Positions 1 through 10,994 of a DNA stretch of 27,190 nucleotides are shown piece by piece. Numbering within the stretch: the stretch's first letter is position 1; every line of letters begins with the position of its first letter. The DNA is from DALYLB01 sp046154695 (GTDB taxonomy: Bacteria; Acidobacteriota; Blastocatellia; RBC074). Both the position numbers and the translations under genes were made by a program. The stretch is taken from NCBI GenBank assembly GCA_046154695.1, contig JBJXFI010000376.1:1-27190 (forward strand). The letters are read 5' to 3'. Under the pieces are notes generated by a model. It was given only the letters and a program-made list of their open reading frames with translations, was not told where the DNA came from and ran no database searches.

Positions 1-291
1 CCCCCTTCCTGTCTTTTCCGCCCCCGAAATTTTACTCGAAGAAATTATGTGGCCCGCCGGGGCCAATATGGGTATACTCCCGCTGTTTCCGGGGATCCCC
101 TGCCCCAAACGATGAGATAAAAATTAACATGACCCGGCCCTAAACTCTCGCCCGTTCCAGTGATCTTTTCGCATCGCATTCAGCCGTTGAAAAAGCAAGG
201 GTGCGAACAACCAACCCCTTAATCACTCTGATCCGTTTTCCGCTCATTCTCAGCTACGCGATGGAGCGAGTCGCCCTTCCAAAGGATACAC
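1..291. other. Upstream region without a recognised gene
   Basis: This stretch precedes the first gene. I see no convincing ORF, RNA gene or strong hairpin. A Shine-Dalgarno-like AAAGGA lies at 281-286, just before the ATG at 292. The region probably holds the promoter of that gene, but no clear -35/-10 pair stands out. Confidence 0.4.
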
Positions 292-1539
292 ATGTTTTTT
301 AGAGATGCAGTTGCGCGTATTTTCCTCGTATGCATGGCGGCGGTATTGATCACTGAGGCGCGGGCCCAGGACCAATATGCATCAATGATCAGCGCCTATC
401 CGATTCGGCTGCCCGGCGGCCGGCTGCCGGAGGCGGGGATCGAGGATGCAATCGATTGCAACAGTCCGGTGCACTGGGACGAAAACGGGGTGATGCACGT
501 TTTCACCTCGGTGCGGCATCCGTTTCGGAGCACGGGAACCAATCTTTTCAACCTCTCCTCTCCGACCATCAAGACGACGATCCTGGAGGCGGCCGGAGTG
601 ATCGGCGGAAAGTGGCTGGAAGCGACCCATCGCGACGGGGATGGGACGCTCTATGGGTGGTACCACAACGAACCGCCGGATGTCTGTTCGAATGACCCGC
701 ATCTGAGCGCGCCGCGCATCGGGGCGATGTTTTCCCGCGATGAGGGGCTGACCTGGACAGACCTCGGAATCGTCATCGAAGCGCCCGCCGGCTCGATGAA
801 CTGCCTGACACAAAATTACTATTTCGCGGGGGGCAACGGCGATTTCTCGGTGATCCTCGACCAGGAGAAGAGATACTTTTACTTCTTTCTGGGAAGCTAT
901 CATTCGGAGCTGGAGGAACAGGGAATCTCGATAGCGAGGATGAACTATGCCGATCGAAACGCGCCGGTGGGAACGGTCTGGAAATGGCGGAACGGGAAAT
1001 GGGAGGAACCGGGATTGGGTGGGCGCGTCACGCCCGTCTTCCCGGTCGCGAAGAACTGGCATGGGCGGGACCCGGACGCGTTCTGGGGCCCGTCGATTCA
1101 CTACAATTATTACCTGAACACATACGTGATTCTGATGAATCGTGCAGTCAACTCCTACTGGCAGCAGGAGGGAGTCTATATCACCTACAACACGGATCTG
1201 GCGAATCCGACGGACTGGAGCGCGCCGGAGCGGCTTCCCTTCGACACGAATGGATGGGCCTATCCGCAGGTGATCGGGTTGAATCCCGGCGACACCGACA
1301 AACTGGCCGGCCGCTATGCGCGGCTCTTCGTGCTGGGGCACTCATACTGGCTGCTCACCTTCCATCGAACGAGCGTTGACGAGGGTCCGTGCGAGGACTG
1401 CCTGCCGCCCGCGCCGCCGAGGACCGGAAAACCGATTGCCCCATCGGCGGTGCAAATGGTCCGGTCCGCGCGCCCCTCGTTTCTGACCGACCTGGAGAAG
1501 CCCGCCGAGCGGGCTGAACGGCCTTCCCGGCATCGATAG
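292..1539 (+). CDS. Secreted beta-propeller-like protein, possible glycoside hydrolase relative
   Basis: The 415-residue product starts with a signal peptide of about 25 residues ending in ARA before QDQY, so it should be exported. The ATG at 292 is supported by AAAGGA six bases upstream. An Asp-box-like motif, SRDEGLTW, lies near residues 148-155. Stretches such as YGWYHNEP (121-128) and WGPSIHYNYY (265-274) resemble five-bladed propeller glycosidase-like proteins of the GH43/sialidase fold. I cannot assign a substrate or catalytic triad. The last 50 or so residues are Pro/Arg-rich and look disordered. It converges on the cyclophilin fusion, with the two stop codons 11 bp apart. The fold is inferred from motif style, and the specific activity is unknown. 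Confidence 0.75.
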   Translation: MFFRDAVARIFLVCMAAVLITEARAQDQYASMISAYPIRLPGGRLPEAGIEDAIDCNSPVHWDENGVMHVFTSVRHPFRSTGTNLFNLSSPTIKTTILEAAGVIGGKWLEATHRDGDGTLYGWYHNEPPDVCSNDPHLSAPRIGAMFSRDEGLTWTDLGIVIEAPAGSMNCLTQNYYFAGGNGDFSVILDQEKRYFYFFLGSYHSELEEQGISIARMNYADRNAPVGTVWKWRNGKWEEPGLGGRVTPVFPVAKNWHGRDPDAFWGPSIHYNYYLNTYVILMNRAVNSYWQQEGVYITYNTDLANPTDWSAPERLPFDTNGWAYPQVIGLNPGDTDKLAGRYARLFVLGHSYWLLTFHRTSVDEGPCEDCLPPAPPRTGKPIAPSAVQMVRSARPSFLTDLEKPAERAERPSRHR

Positions 1540-1549
1540 GCTGGCCGGG
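1526..1549. terminator. Weak hairpin between convergent genes
   Basis: CCCGGC (1526-1531) pairs with GCCGGG (1544-1549) across a 12-nt loop that contains the TAG stop of the upstream gene. It lies exactly between two convergent stop codons. There is no T-run on either side, so a role as a bidirectional terminator is only possible. Confidence 0.2.
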
Positions 1550-1550
1550 C

Positions 1551-3389
1551 TCACTTACCGCGCCGTCGAATCCGCACGGACTCGATGACATCGCCTTCCT
1601 GGGTCCGGTCGACGACATCCATTCCGGCGATGACCCGCGCAAAGACGGTGTATTGGTGATCGAGGCGGAAGTTGTCCACGAGATTGACGAAGATCTGCGC
1701 GTCTCCGGTGTCGCGCCCACGCGTGGAGATTCCCAGCGTACCCCGCGCGTGAGAGCGGGTTCCGACTTCGTCCGGCATAAACGGGCCGATCCCATCGTAT
1801 TCATTGGCGCCGGGGCTTCCGCCCTGAATGACGAAGTTCGGGACGATGCGATGGAACGTCAGGCCGTTGTAATATCCGCGATCCGCCAGTTCGGCGAAGG
1901 TGGCCGCGGTGGCCGGCGCCTCTTCCGGGAAAAGCTCGATGAGGAATGGCCCGCGGCCCCGGATCATGATCCGCGCCGTCGCTCCCGCAAGGCTTCGAAG
2001 AAAGGCCGCGGGTGGAAAGGGGCGATGAATATAGCGGATCGTCCGCGCCTCGACTTTCGCGCCGGTCAATGTCGACAGGATCGCCGCGGCGCGGCCGGCG
2101 ATCGCGGGATCGAGATCCGAGAGCAGTCCGCGAAGCGGCCCGGCCGCGCGCATGTCGCCGGACTCCGCCAACCGGTCCAGAATCTCCATTCGCGGATCGC
2201 GCGAGGTGGCCCGCTTTTCCAACGTCAATCGCCGAAGTGCCCTCAGCAGAAGCGGCGCCGTCGCGGGATCGGAGTTCCCCTTGAGAAACCGCGCGGCCTC
2301 CAGCACGAGCCCGTAATGGCGCGAAGAGAGCGCCCGGCGAGCCTCCTCCGGCGCATGGAGCGCCGCGATCACGACATTCGGATTGGCGTCGCCCGCAAGG
2401 CGGGCGAGCGTCGATTCATCTCCGATTCGTTTCGCCGCCTGCGCGGCATAGGCGCGAACCTGCCAGATCGGATCGGCCGCGAATTTCGCGAGCCGGCCGC
2501 GCGCGGCATCGGCATCGACCGTGGCCAGCGAAACCAGCGCCCGTGATCGAACACGCCAGTCGCCGCTTCCGGTCAGGCGCGCAAGCAGGCCGGCATCGCA
2601 TTTCCACGCGCCGAGTTGATCCACCGCCAGCAGCGCGACGTGCGCGCTTCGATCCTCGACCGCTCCCGCGGCGCGCGCGCAATTCCCGGCAACCTTCAGC
2701 GCCTCATACCGCACCATCGGGTCCGGATCCTCGACCCACTGCTTCGATCCAATCACCGCCAGCCGGCGCACCTGCGGATTCGGATCTTTCATTGCGATCG
2801 CGCAGGTCTCGGGATCCGCTTCATTCGCGCCAACAAGCGTCAGCAGCGCCAGTTCGCGCAGCGTCGCGGATTCGTTTTCGCGCAGCGCGCGTCGCAACGC
2901 CCGCAGGGTCTCCGCCGCGGGCCGCATCCTCTCCCGATTGAGCCGAAAGAGCGCCTCCATTCCCCTGGCAGCCCCAATGCGCGCCTCCGGATCGCGGTCC
3001 GAGAGCCCCTCGACCAGCAGCGCCTCGGACTCTCCGGCCGACGGCGGCACTCTGCCGATCGTCTCGTAGATCACCCCCCGAATCCCGCCATCGGCTTCCT
3101 GCCGCAATAAGGAACGCCAGTCATACTCCGCGCGGATCTGTCCCATCGCCGTGACGGCCTCTTTTCGCACCGCGGGCTCCGTCGCCCGCAAAAGCGGAAC
3201 GATGGCCTGCCGATTCTCGATTCGCTCCAACCTCCCCAATGCCCGCACGGCCAGCCGCCGGATCTTCGCATCGAGGCTCTTCACCCCTTCCAGCAAGACT
3301 TCGATCCTCTCCGCTCGCGCATGCTCAATCTCTTGCATCCTCCGCTCCTGCGGCGATTGGAAAACCAGAAACAGCAAAAGTATGAACAT
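1551..3389 (-). CDS. Secreted HEAT-repeat protein fused to a cyclophilin-type peptidyl-prolyl isomerase
   Basis: The 612-residue product begins with a short hydrophobic segment (MFILLLFLVFQ) that looks like a signal peptide. I chose the ATG at 3389 because it places this segment at the N-terminus. A longer frame from 3440 would run back into the preceding gene. Residues about 20-450 are HEAT-type helical repeats, with many units of the form DP..RVRA.A..AL. Residues about 471-612 are a cyclophilin domain. The catalytic-type FHR (about 512-514) and FVIQGG (about 519-524) are present, followed by GDAQIFVNL and a YTVFARV strand. Cyclophilins interconvert cis/trans prolyl bonds, and HEAT repeats usually bind proteins. 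This suggests a periplasmic foldase with its own docking scaffold, which is inference. It is the last gene of the operon and starts 11 bp after its neighbour. Confidence 0.88.
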   Translation of the reverse strand: MFILLLFLVFQSPQERRMQEIEHARAERIEVLLEGVKSLDAKIRRLAVRALGRLERIENRQAIVPLLRATEPAVRKEAVTAMGQIRAEYDWRSLLRQEADGGIRGVIYETIGRVPPSAGESEALLVEGLSDRDPEARIGAARGMEALFRLNRERMRPAAETLRALRRALRENESATLRELALLTLVGANEADPETCAIAMKDPNPQVRRLAVIGSKQWVEDPDPMVRYEALKVAGNCARAAGAVEDRSAHVALLAVDQLGAWKCDAGLLARLTGSGDWRVRSRALVSLATVDADAARGRLAKFAADPIWQVRAYAAQAAKRIGDESTLARLAGDANPNVVIAALHAPEEARRALSSRHYGLVLEAARFLKGNSDPATAPLLLRALRRLTLEKRATSRDPRMEILDRLAESGDMRAAGPLRGLLSDLDPAIAGRAAAILSTLTGAKVEARTIRYIHRPFPPAAFLRSLAGATARIMIRGRGPFLIELFPEEAPATAATFAELADRGYYNGLTFHRIVPNFVIQGGSPGANEYDGIGPFMPDEVGTRSHARGTLGISTRGRDTGDAQIFVNLVDNFRLDHQYTVFARVIAGMDVVDRTQEGDVIESVRIRRRGK

Positions 3390-3400
3390 CTCATTTTCTC

Positions 3401-5173
<1,773 letters not shown>

Positions 5174-5193
5174 ACGGTCCTTTCGAAAGTTCT

Positions 5194-6690
5194 TCATTGG
5201 CGTTCGCGAATCTTCCGGAGCAGCGCCTTCATCTGCCGCACGCGCTCCGGGTGGCGCGCGGCCAGATTGACGGTCTCGCCCAGATCCGTGGACAGATCAT
5301 AGAGTTGATCGACGGTGTCATTGCCGAGTTCGGTGTTGGTCTCACGGGCCAGTTTCGGCCGGTTGCCGGGCTCGATGTATTTCCACGAGCCGAGCCGCAG
5401 GGAGAGAGCGCCGGCCTGTTCGACCAGATGCGCACGGCCGGTCTTCGATCTGCCGAGCAGCGCGGGCAGCACGTTCTCGCTATCGGGCGCGGCGCCGGGG
5501 CCCGGCTTTTGTCCCGTGAAATCCGCCAGGGAAGCGAAGAGGTCGATCTGGGAGACGAGCGCGTTCGAGACGCCCGGTTTGACACGGCGCGGCCAGCGGA
5601 CGAGAAACGGCACGCGCGTGCCCGCCTCGAAGTTGCTGTACTTCCCGCCCCGCAGCGGACCCGCCGGCCGATGATCGCCGAGCTTCTCGACCGCGTCGTC
5701 CCGGTAACCGTCATCCACCACCGGCCCGTTGTCGCTGGTGAAGATGACCAGCGTCTCCCCGGCAATGCTATGCCGGTCGAGCACGGAGAGAATCTCTCCC
5801 AAACACCAGTCCATCTGCAGAATCGCGTCGCCGCGCGGCCCCTGGCCCGATTTTCCGGCAAACCGCGGATGCGGCACGCGCGGAACGTGCGGATCGTGCG
5901 TCGCGAAATAGAGGAAGAACGGGCGCTCACGATTCCGCTCGATAAAGGCGACCGCCTTTCGCGCGAAAACATCGGCCATGTCCTCGTCCTTCCACAGCGC
6001 CGCGACGCCGCCCGTCATATAGCCTATCCGGCTGATGCCGTTGACGATCGTCATGTCGTGGCCGTGGCTGGGATGCATCTTCAACAGGTCCGGCCGGGCC
6101 TTGCCAGTGGGCCAGTCGCCGACCGGCCCGTCGTAGCGAACGCGGATCGGGTCCGCCGGATCGAGCCCGACCACGCGCCGATCCTCGACATAGACCGTGG
6201 GGACGCGGTCTCCCGTCGCCGCCATAATGAACGAATAATCGAACCCGATCTCGTTCGGCCCCGGCTTCACCTCCCCGTTCCAATCCGGGCCGCCCTGCGG
6301 ACCGAGGCCGAGATGCCACTTCCCGACCACGCCGGTCGCATACCCGCCCCTCTTCAGCATCGAGGCCATCGTCTCGCGCCCCGGCTCGATCACCAGCGAG
6401 GCATCTCCAGGCAAAACCCCCGTACCCTTTTTCCGCCAGGCATACTCCCCGGTCAGGAGCGCGTATCGCGACGGCGTGCAGGTCGCCGCCGGCGCATGCC
6501 CGTCCGTGAATCGCAGCCCCTCCCGCGCCAGCCGATCGACATTCGGAGTCTTCAACCTCTTCGCGCCATAGGCCGATGTATCCCCGTACCCCAGATCGTC
6601 CGCATAGATCAGAATGATATTGGGGCGATTCTGCGCCCACACCATCGAAGTGAGGAGTAGAAACCCCGCCGTCAGAAACGTTCGGCTCAT
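5194..6690 (-). CDS. Secreted sulfatase (formylglycine-dependent, type I)
   Basis: The 498-residue product has a signal peptide cleaved near WAQ (about residue 20). The ATG at 6690 follows AGAGGGA. The frame is open further upstream, but that part is non-coding sequence. The N-terminal metal-binding DD (31-32) sits in ILIYADDLGYGD. The formylglycine motif is C-T-P-S-R (Cys71), followed by LLTGEY. Later blocks THDPHVPR and FTSDNGP supply the usual metal and sulfate-binding residues. Family knowledge: Cys71 must be converted to formylglycine by a maturase, which is not in this window. The enzyme hydrolyses sulfate esters, probably of a polysaccharide. It is the first gene of the three-gene operon. 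Its stop overlaps the possible upstream ATG of the next frame, and the two are almost certainly co-transcribed. Confidence 0.95.
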   Translation of the reverse strand: MSRTFLTAGFLLLTSMVWAQNRPNIILIYADDLGYGDTSAYGAKRLKTPNVDRLAREGLRFTDGHAPAATCTPSRYALLTGEYAWRKKGTGVLPGDASLVIEPGRETMASMLKRGGYATGVVGKWHLGLGPQGGPDWNGEVKPGPNEIGFDYSFIMAATGDRVPTVYVEDRRVVGLDPADPIRVRYDGPVGDWPTGKARPDLLKMHPSHGHDMTIVNGISRIGYMTGGVAALWKDEDMADVFARKAVAFIERNRERPFFLYFATHDPHVPRVPHPRFAGKSGQGPRGDAILQMDWCLGEILSVLDRHSIAGETLVIFTSDNGPVVDDGYRDDAVEKLGDHRPAGPLRGGKYSNFEAGTRVPFLVRWPRRVKPGVSNALVSQIDLFASLADFTGQKPGPGAAPDSENVLPALLGRSKTGRAHLVEQAGALSLRLGSWKYIEPGNRPKLARETNTELGNDTVDQLYDLSTDLGETVNLAARHPERVRQMKALLRKIRERQ

Positions 6691-6860
6691 CGTCGTGTCC
6701 CTCTTCCCTGGATCATGGTTGTCGTTTTTGGATTGAATGCTCTGATGCCCGCGTAAGGTACCCATTGCGCGCGGAGACGGCAAGCGAAACACGAAAAAAA
6801 ATCGCAATCGGCCGGGAGCTGTTGTAATCTGTGCCCGGTCCGTCCGATGGAGATGAATTT

Positions 6861-6925
6861 GTGGGGCCGGTTTCCGACCGGCCCGGCCTGTATGCAACGG
6901 CGGACCGGTTGGAAACCGGTCCCAC
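6861..6925 (+). repeat. Palindromic inverted-repeat element (short relative of the 174-bp family)
   Basis: Two arms, 6861-6884 and 6902-6925, are near-perfect reverse complements (GTGGGGCCGG... and ...CCGGTCCCAC), separated by 17 nt. Each arm is also a palindrome by itself. The right arm forms GGACCGGTT/AACCGGTCC and is followed by CACAC and a T6 run at 6928-6933. The layout of palindrome, spacer, inverted palindrome, CAC and T-run then CC matches the larger repeats at 8164-8337 and 27003-27176, although the palindrome sequence differs. It ends just before the ribosome-binding site of the next gene. Confidence 0.8.
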
Positions 6926-6949
6926 ACTTTTTTCCAGGAGAAAGCAGCG

Positions 6950-8128
<1,179 letters not shown>

Positions 8129-8135
8129 GGGATTG

Positions 8136-8385
8136 TGACGCGAAGTCGCGAAAACAGACGCCCGGAAACAATGAAAAGCATGGTGGCACAAGCTGTCCAG
8201 CTTGTGCCCGGCGTGAGGGTGCGTGTTAAGAATGCGGCGGCGCGCACGCCTGAAATGGTCTCGTTCGAGGCCCGGTCTTTTTCTGAGAGTGTATGATGGA
8301 TGCGGCACAAGCTGGACAGCTTGTGCCACTTTTTCCGAGGAGTAAGGAAAAGAGAGACGGTCTCTTCTTTCGCGACTTCGCGTGA
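8136..8385. repeat. Outer inverted repeat enclosing a 174-bp element
   Basis: TGACGCGAAGTCGCGAAA at 8136-8153 is the reverse complement, with one mismatch, of TTTCGCGACTTCGCGTGA at 8368-8385. Each arm contains its own small palindrome (CGCGAAGTCGCG-like). The pair encloses the full repeat copy at 8164-8337, so one repeat appears nested in another. The whole structure fills the gap between two convergent genes. Confidence 0.7.
8164..8337 (+). repeat. 174-bp dispersed repeat, copy A, with terminator-like right end
   Basis: The left palindrome at 8185-8208 starts GGCACAAGCTG and is inverted exactly at 8304-8327. Each is an 11-bp stem with a 2-nt loop. The right one is followed by ACTTTTT, as in an intrinsic terminator for the upstream (+) gene. 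The copy aligns without net gaps to 27003-27176. Blocks that match are GGAAACAATGAAAAGCA, CTCGTTCGAGGCCCGGTCTT and GCCACTTTTTCCG. The open frames across it are not convincing as genes. Confidence 0.85.
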
Positions 8386-8399
8386 GCCCCTTCGGGTCG

Positions 8400-10592
8400 T
8401 CAGAAGAAGCGAACCGTGTACGTGAAGCGGACGCCACGCCCGATCTCGGGGGCGATCTCCTTGATGAAGGAGAGATGGTTGAAATAGAGCCTGTTTCCGA
8501 GATTGAACCCGTTGACCGAGAAGATGTGGGCCGCGTGTTCGGTGGCGATGGTGTAGCCGCCCATCAAGCTGAAAATGCCGTAGCCCGGTGTTCGGGTCTC
8601 GGTCGTGAAGATTCGCTGCTGGTCCCGCACCAGAATCGCTTCGGGAACGAGCCGGAAGCTCTTGTACTGCCAGTCGAGGCCGACACGCGCGCGGAGGGGC
8701 GGAATGCGCGGAAGCGGCTGGCTGCCGGCTTTCAGTTCGGCCTTGACGGAATCGAGGCCGGCATTCAGCCAGAGCGCCCGATGCAGCCCGATCCCGAGAT
8801 CGAACTCGGTTCCCCGAAAGCGGCTGTCTCCCTGACGGTAATCCGCGACGTGCAACCCGTTCTCAAACCCGCCGGTCGGCGCGAGATAGACGAAGTCGCT
8901 GAAATTGTAATCGAAGTAATGAACCTCGCCGCGAAACCGCTCGGAGGTATGGCGAACCGAAACATCGACGCCGTCGCCGCGCTCCCGCTTCAATTCGGTG
9001 CTTCCGATCTCGAAGGTCAGATTGCCCGGGTGCGGGCCCTTGTTATAGAGCTCGTCGAGCGAGGGCGCGCGATAGGAGTGCGTGTAATTGGCCGAGAAGG
9101 CGCCTCCGGTCCACAACGGAACCCGCAGCCCGGCGGAGCCGGAAAACCCCGTGAACGCGCGGTTGCGGCGCTCCTCCGAGGCCAGGGTATTGTAGGCATT
9201 GCGCTCGATCCGCGCGCCGAACTGGAAGGCGATGCGGGTGAAATCGACCTCTTCGAGAGCAAAGGCCGCGAATGAATCCTGCGTCGTCGGCGGCACCAGG
9301 GCCTCGTCCCCTTGCACGGAATAGTCGCGGCGGAATCCCGAGACGCCGATCGTCCCGGAAAAGCGCCCCTTGCGCTTCTGCTCCGCCAGCGCCCGGTACG
9401 ACCCGGTCTTGTTGAAGAACTTCGTCTCCGGCTCGCCGCCGATCAATTCCTCGTGCTTGTAATCGGTGTAATCAAGTGTCAGATGAACGTGATCGAACCA
9501 CCCGGCGAGATCGTTGAATCCTCCATTCAGCCGGAAGTTCCGGCGGCGAGGGGTGAGGGTCGCGATGTCGGGATTCACCTCCCGCGAATCGACCGGGACG
9601 CCATATTCATTGCGGTTGAAATTGACGTTGCCGCTGATGAACCCGCGGCCTCCGAAATAACCGCCGCCGCCGTTGAAATCGTAGCTCTCGCTGCCTGAAT
9701 TGAGAACCTTGCCAGGAGGCGTTCTATAGTCGCCGGCCCGCTGGCCGCCGCCGCCGCCCCAGACCGTCCAATTCTTTCCGCCGACCTCGATGCCGGCGCT
9801 CACGCCGCCCAGATTGGCCGTCGAAGCGCCCACCCCGGAAAAGTATCCGTGGACGCCGGGATGCGCCTGCTGGTGCCCGCTGATCGCATTAACGAGGCCG
9901 CCGATTGCGCTCGACCCGTAAAGCAGCGTCGCCGGCCCCCGCACGACCTCCACCCGTTCGACCGAAAGCAGATTGATCGGCTCTCCATGATCGCCCGACG
10001 AATACGAGAGCGACCCCGTGCGAAGCCCGTCCTGCGCGATCAGGACGCGGTCGCCGTCGAATCCCCGAATCACGGGCCGCGCCGATCCCGGACCGAAACT
10101 GCGTTTCGTGATCCCCGTCTGCCGCTCCAGCGCATCCCCGAGCGACGCCGGCGAATTTTCGAGCAGCGTCGCGGCATCGATCCCCGTCACTCCCTGAAAT
10201 GCCTCGGCCGCGGTCTGTTCGTGCCCCGTCGCCGAGATCGTGACCTGTTCGCGAACGCCCGACAGTTTCAACTGCACATCCACCGTGACCGTCTCTCCCC
10301 CGCGGATCTCGACCCGCTTGACGATATCCGCCGTGCGGTCCAATCGGGCCACCAGACTGTAAACGCCCGCGGGGACATCCTTGAACTCATAGTTCCCCTG
10401 TTCATCGGTCTGCGCCGTCAGCTTCAATTGCGTGAGAATGACGATCACGTTATGCACCGGTACATTCTGGTTCTCCAGCGTGACCTTTCCCCGGATCCCT
10501 CCCGTGACCGGCACCTGGCCGGAAATCGATGCTTGGCAGAGAATCATGATTCCCAGAACGACCAGAGCAATCTGATATTTTCCGCGCTGCAT
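8400..10592 (-). CDS. TonB-dependent outer membrane receptor, ZnuD-like, with N-terminal carboxypeptidase-regulatory-like domain
   Basis: The 730-residue product starts at the ATG at 10592, which follows GGGGGAGGCGGGA. A start at 10607 or 10667 is possible but weaker. A signal peptide covers about residues 1-25. Residues about 30-115 form a beta-sandwich domain (GGIRGKVTLENQNVPVHNV, GNYEFKDVPAGVYSL). The plug spans about 120-245, with SLGDALERQTGI, RPVIRGFDGDRV and VERVEVVRGPATLLYGSSAI. The rest is a beta-barrel ending in Phe. The SSGDHGEPINLLSVERVEV block, and barrel segments such as YTDYKHEELIGGE, resemble ZnuD-type zinc receptors. A zinc or heme-zinc cargo is therefore a reasonable guess, not proven. 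No TonB-ExbB-ExbD genes are nearby. Confidence 0.92.
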   Translation of the reverse strand: MQRGKYQIALVVLGIMILCQASISGQVPVTGGIRGKVTLENQNVPVHNVIVILTQLKLTAQTDEQGNYEFKDVPAGVYSLVARLDRTADIVKRVEIRGGETVTVDVQLKLSGVREQVTISATGHEQTAAEAFQGVTGIDAATLLENSPASLGDALERQTGITKRSFGPGSARPVIRGFDGDRVLIAQDGLRTGSLSYSSGDHGEPINLLSVERVEVVRGPATLLYGSSAIGGLVNAISGHQQAHPGVHGYFSGVGASTANLGGVSAGIEVGGKNWTVWGGGGGQRAGDYRTPPGKVLNSGSESYDFNGGGGYFGGRGFISGNVNFNRNEYGVPVDSREVNPDIATLTPRRRNFRLNGGFNDLAGWFDHVHLTLDYTDYKHEELIGGEPETKFFNKTGSYRALAEQKRKGRFSGTIGVSGFRRDYSVQGDEALVPPTTQDSFAAFALEEVDFTRIAFQFGARIERNAYNTLASEERRNRAFTGFSGSAGLRVPLWTGGAFSANYTHSYRAPSLDELYNKGPHPGNLTFEIGSTELKRERGDGVDVSVRHTSERFRGEVHYFDYNFSDFVYLAPTGGFENGLHVADYRQGDSRFRGTEFDLGIGLHRALWLNAGLDSVKAELKAGSQPLPRIPPLRARVGLDWQYKSFRLVPEAILVRDQQRIFTTETRTPGYGIFSLMGGYTIATEHAAHIFSVNGFNLGNRLYFNHLSFIKEIAPEIGRGVRFTYTVRFF

Positions 10593-10994
10593 TCCCGCCT
10601 CCCCCATAAGAAAATCATCCACGAAGGAACACGAATATTGCCCTCGCTTCGAGGATGAAATTTCCATTGTTTCAGGGCGTCGTCACGCGAAATGATGGAC
10701 TCCCTGGTTCCGGGCCTCCCGTTCATGCGAGGACGCCGGTCCCTTGCGAATAATTGCGTATTTTTCCTTGTAACCCGCAAATGGTACGCCGCCACGGAGC
10801 CGGCGCGCATGCAAAAAATAATGAACAGCGCGCATTTCGACACCAGTGGAACCATTCCACCAATGAATGGATGCGAGAAGCGGCAGGCTGGAAGGCTGGA
10901 CAGCGGCTGGAGCGGGGCGGGATAATCCCCAATAACGTATTGTAAGAATGGCTGATCGCCTGAAGGCGGGGTTCCACACGGATCTGAGAGAGCA
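10593..10994. other. Divergent intergenic region between receptor and hypF
   Basis: This 402-bp gap must hold the promoters of both flanking genes. An AT-rich block at 10744-10763 contains two TTGCG(A/T)AT units repeated head-to-tail exactly 10 bp apart, a candidate regulator site. On the minus strand, 10664-10690 carries GACGCCCTGAAACAATGG, which resembles the left end of the 174-bp repeat (GACGCCCGGAAACAATG). Short overlapping ORFs here look non-coding. Confidence 0.5.

Noticed and set aside
5197..6660. Long plus-strand open frame (487 codons) opposite the sulfatase gene
   Set aside because: It is a mirror of the GC-rich sulfatase coding strand. The product is Arg/Pro-rich with no recognisable domain, while the minus strand carries clear sulfatase motifs.
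8240..8285. T-arm-like GTTCGAGGC in the repeat core, suggesting a tRNA
   Set aside because: No acceptor stem, D-arm or anticodon arm can be placed around it. It is just a conserved block of the repeat.
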